From: a virus | IMG/VR virus record: IMGVR_UViG_3300038701_002509 | Coordinates: 1-30,405 of that record | DNA: 30,405 nt | Reading direction: 5' to 3' (one strand) | In this document: positions 28,318 through 30,405 of the stretch, piece after piece | Layout of the letters: each line of letters begins with the position of its first letter | How positions within the stretch are numbered: the first letter of the stretch is position 1 | Program-made: the position numbers and the translations under genes | Notes under the pieces: generated by a model | What the model was told of the DNA's origin: nothing | What the model saw: only the letters and a program-made list of their open reading frames with translations | Database searches by the model: none

Positions 28318-29757
28318 ATGGCCTTCGTCGACGCGCAGGTGCTGCCGGTCGAGGCGAGCGAGGGCGAGGCGACCTTCGACGCGACGAACGACAACTACCT
28401 CGAGCCCCTGCTCGCCTCGCTCCCCCGCGGCAAGTCCTGGCCACGCGAGGGGCTCCTGCGCAGTCTCTGCCACGGGTTGGCGATGGAGTTCTCTCGGGTA
28501 GTCCGGGCCGGCGAGACCCTGCTCGACGAGATCGACCCTGCGACGACCCGCCTACACCTGCCGGACTATGAGCGCGTGCTCGACCTGCCGGACTGCGCCG
28601 AGCTGCCGGAGGACATCGAGGGTCGACGCGCGGCCGTCGGCGACAAGCTGCGCGGGGCCCTCGGGCACACGCAGGCCCTCGGCTGGTGGGAGGGGCTCGC
28701 CGAGAACCTCGGGCTCGAGCTCTGGGGGTACGAGGCCGGCCCCGGGCCGTTCACCGTCCTGTCGAGCGTCGTCGACAAGGTCGCCGGTGAGGAGTGGGAG
28801 CACGTCTTCACGTTGACGCTCGAGCAGGGCGACGACGAGGATATGAAGGTCTTCGAGTGCCAGGTGCACGCGTCGATGTCCCTCGAGGTCCTCGTCGTCG
28901 TGCACTGGCGCTGGAACCTGGCGAACTCGGGGACGGTCTCCGATCTCCTCGCGGTCGAGGTCGGCAAGGGCTATATCGTCGCGGCCGGAGCTGTGGGGGC
29001 GGTGCGCTACAGCGCCGACCACGGGAAGACGTGGCAAGCCGGCGCGGCGCTCGTCGACGACGTGTTCGGGCTCGGCTACAACGATGGGCACTGGATCGCG
29101 GGGAGCATCGACGGCGGGATCCGGCACACGCTCGATCCAGAGGTCGGCCCCTGGATCGAGCGCGACAACCTCGGGCACGAGATCTATGCCGTCGACGCCG
29201 TGCGGGCTGAGATCGGCGCCTTCCAGTTCTCCGACGAGGGCGCCGACGCCAAGCTCAAGCAGTGGCACACGCTCACGAACGGCGAGAGCTTCGTCGGGGC
29301 GACGCGGCCCCTGCTCGTCGACATGTTCGGCGCGACGCACGATGACGTCGCGTGGGTTCAGGTGGGCGCGGGTGGCACCGTGTTTCGCTCGGTCAACCTC
29401 GGCGCGACGTGGTCGACGGCGCCGAGTGGAGTAGCGACAGCGCTCCGGGCCGTTGACGCCTACCAGGGGACCGTGATCGCCGTCGGTGATGGCGGTGTGA
29501 TCCGTCGCAGCGAGAACAGCGGGGCCACGTGGGCGGCCGCCACCTCGGGGACGAACGCCAACCTCTACGGCGTGGCGAGCTACGGCGGAGGTCGTTGGAT
29601 CGCCGTCGGGGTAGGACTGATCCTCGAGAGCGACGACGACGGCGAGACATGGGCGCCCGCAGAGACACAGCCGACCGCGGAGACGCTCCGGGCGGTGGTG
29701 ATCTACGAGGGGCGCGCCGTGATCGTCGGCGACAACGGAACGATCGTTACGGAGTAG
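28318..29757 (+). CDS. Mu gp48-like baseplate protein fused to a beta-propeller
   Basis: The product has 479 residues. The N-terminal part (about 25-195; YLEPLLASLPRGKSWPREG...LCHGLAMEFSRVVRAGETLLDEIDPATTRLHLPDYERVLDLPD) is a DUF2313/Mu gp48-type baseplate domain, which normally is the whole protein at about 190-200 residues. The rest is extra: blades of a propeller with Asp-box-like SxxxGxTW motifs at 232-239, 358-365, 398-405 and 438-445 (for example SADHGKTW, SENSGATW). Such BNR/Ycf48-type propellers often bind sugars or proteins. It could be a host-receptor-binding fusion on the baseplate. The blades between 245 and 350 are divergent. ATG starts right after the preceding stop. Confidence 0.82.
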   Translation: MAFVDAQVLPVEASEGEATFDATNDNYLEPLLASLPRGKSWPREGLLRSLCHGLAMEFSRVVRAGETLLDEIDPATTRLHLPDYERVLDLPDCAELPEDIEGRRAAVGDKLRGALGHTQALGWWEGLAENLGLELWGYEAGPGPFTVLSSVVDKVAGEEWEHVFTLTLEQGDDEDMKVFECQVHASMSLEVLVVVHWRWNLANSGTVSDLLAVEVGKGYIVAAGAVGAVRYSADHGKTWQAGAALVDDVFGLGYNDGHWIAGSIDGGIRHTLDPEVGPWIERDNLGHEIYAVDAVRAEIGAFQFSDEGADAKLKQWHTLTNGESFVGATRPLLVDMFGATHDDVAWVQVGAGGTVFRSVNLGATWSTAPSGVATALRAVDAYQGTVIAVGDGGVIRRSENSGATWAAATSGTNANLYGVASYGGGRWIAVGVGLILESDDDGETWAPAETQPTAETLRAVVIYEGRAVIVGDNGTIVTE

Positions 29758-29763
29758 AGCAGC

Positions 29764-30405
29764 ATGCACCGGGTAGACACAGCTTCGCGCGAGATCGACA
29801 AGCACGGGCCAGACAAGCCCGGCTACACGGAAGGGGACAGCAAGGCCGGCAAGCCGGCGACGATCGTCAGCGCTGCGCTCTTCGATGCCTTTCAGGAGGA
29901 GCTCGCTGCGCCGATCGAGGGCGTAGGGCGAGCCCTCGACAAAGCCGACAATGGGCAGCTACTAGCCGCTCTGCGCGATCATGTCCAGCTCGACGCTTGG
30001 CGTCTGCACGAGCCGCCGGACGCAAACACAAACCTTGCGGGGGCATTCCGCCCGCTCACCGGCAGCGAGGAGCCCGTGATCGTGGTGTGGGACGGCTCGA
30101 ACAGTCGAAAGACCTCCATCGACGGGAACACATGGGCCTCGAGTCTGGGGCTCGGGAACTTCTCAGAGGTCTACGACTGCTTGTGGTCGTCGACCTACTC
30201 GAAGTTCTATTGCGCCTGTAACAGCACCTACGGGGTGACCTCGCTCGATGCGACGTTCGGCTCGGTCTCTGTGCAGGCCCTTTCGGGCGGCGAGTTCTAC
30301 GGCCTCGCCGATGGAGGGGCGTCGCTCGCGATCTGTGGAGGAGGTGGGGCGCTCTACACGACGACGGACGGCAGCGCGTGGACGGCGAGGGTTAGCAACA
30401 CCGTC
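29764..30405 (+). CDS. Tail fibre with propeller repeats, partial (cut by window edge)
   Basis: An open frame runs from ATG 29764 to the right edge, 214 codons with no stop. The N-terminal 60 residues (MHRVDTASREIDKHG, then GYTEGDSKAGKPATIVSAALFDAFQEELAAPIE) resemble tail fibre N-termini, with a GxxxGxPAT.vsaxxxxxxQEEl pattern. After about residue 105 come strand-rich repeats with Asp-box-like ends (TSIDGNTWAS and TTTDGSAWTAR), like the propeller in the gene before. It probably is another receptor-binding fibre. Only part of it is visible. Confidence 0.7.
   Translation, partial: MHRVDTASREIDKHGPDKPGYTEGDSKAGKPATIVSAALFDAFQEELAAPIEGVGRALDKADNGQLLAALRDHVQLDAWRLHEPPDANTNLAGAFRPLTGSEEPVIVVWDGSNSRKTSIDGNTWASSLGLGNFSEVYDCLWSSTYSKFYCACNSTYGVTSLDATFGSVSVQALSGGEFYGLADGGASLAICGGGGALYTTTDGSAWTARVSNTV

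Noticed and set aside
1-30405. tRNA or rRNA genes and integration att sites
   Set aside because: No cloverleaf-like or rRNA-like segment was noticed, and without an integrase or flanks no att site can be supported.

Overview
The window is one continuous stretch of a contractile-tailed (myovirus-type) phage or prophage. It carries a Mu-like structural gene set in very GC-rich DNA. All recognisable phage genes run rightward. The only convincing gene on the minus strand is an accessory lipoprotein gene at 26788-27834. Two things point to a myxobacterial host (Deltaproteobacteria/Myxococcota, most likely Nannocystis/Plesiocystis-like). The accessory lipoprotein combines a Thr/Ser/Gly-rich linker, CGDG...EECDDGN cysteine-rich repeats and a C-terminal domain, an architecture typical of these bacteria. 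A second small secreted Cys-rich protein sits at 12759-13076. The host assignment is inference. No integrase, Mu-type transposase or repressor is in the window, so whether the element is a prophage or a lytic phage cannot be decided here.

Layout. 1-4592 is a tightly overlapped early/DNA-metabolism block: a MazG-like protein, an N6-adenine-type DNA methyltransferase, a sigma-70 region-4-like DNA-binding protein, a winged-helix replication-type protein with iteron-like repeats inside its gene, a repeat-containing coiled-coil protein and small unknowns. 4585-8291 is packaging: a small terminase, an odd chimeric DNA methylase, an AlkB-type dioxygenase and a Mu gp28-like large terminase. 8288-10027 holds a SLOG-type protein and small unknown genes around a palindromic regulatory-looking site. 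10037-11269 is the Mu gp29-like portal. 11279-12687 is a lysis-type cassette: a lipoprotein, three small membrane proteins and a PGRP-type amidase. 12759-16985 is head morphogenesis: a secreted Cys-rich protein, Mu I-like protease with a nested scaffold start, decoration protein, Mu gpT-like major capsid protein, gp36-like protein and a morphogenesis protein. 16982-26791 is the tail and baseplate in Mu order: gp37, gp38, sheath, tube, frameshifted tail chaperone, tape measure, N, P, gp45, gp46 and gp47. 26788-27834 is the minus-strand accessory gene. 27931 to the right edge is the distal tail: a small tail protein, a gp48-like protein fused to a beta-propeller, and the start of a second propeller-containing fibre cut by the window edge.

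The most striking non-genic signal is a five-copy motif: ACTTC, 4 bases, GTAAC, exactly 12 bases, TAGCGT. Each copy lies 6-8 bases before a start codon that has no Shine-Dalgarno sequence. It opens five blocks: portal, lysis, head, tail chaperone/tape measure, and tail fibre. It looks like a regulon of leaderless-mRNA late promoters. Other unexplained structure: a 61/62-bp hairpin-containing direct repeat bracketing the major capsid gene, paired 10-bp palindromes at 9456-9481, and a 19-bp inverted repeat plus 18-bp direct repeats inside the replication-type gene.
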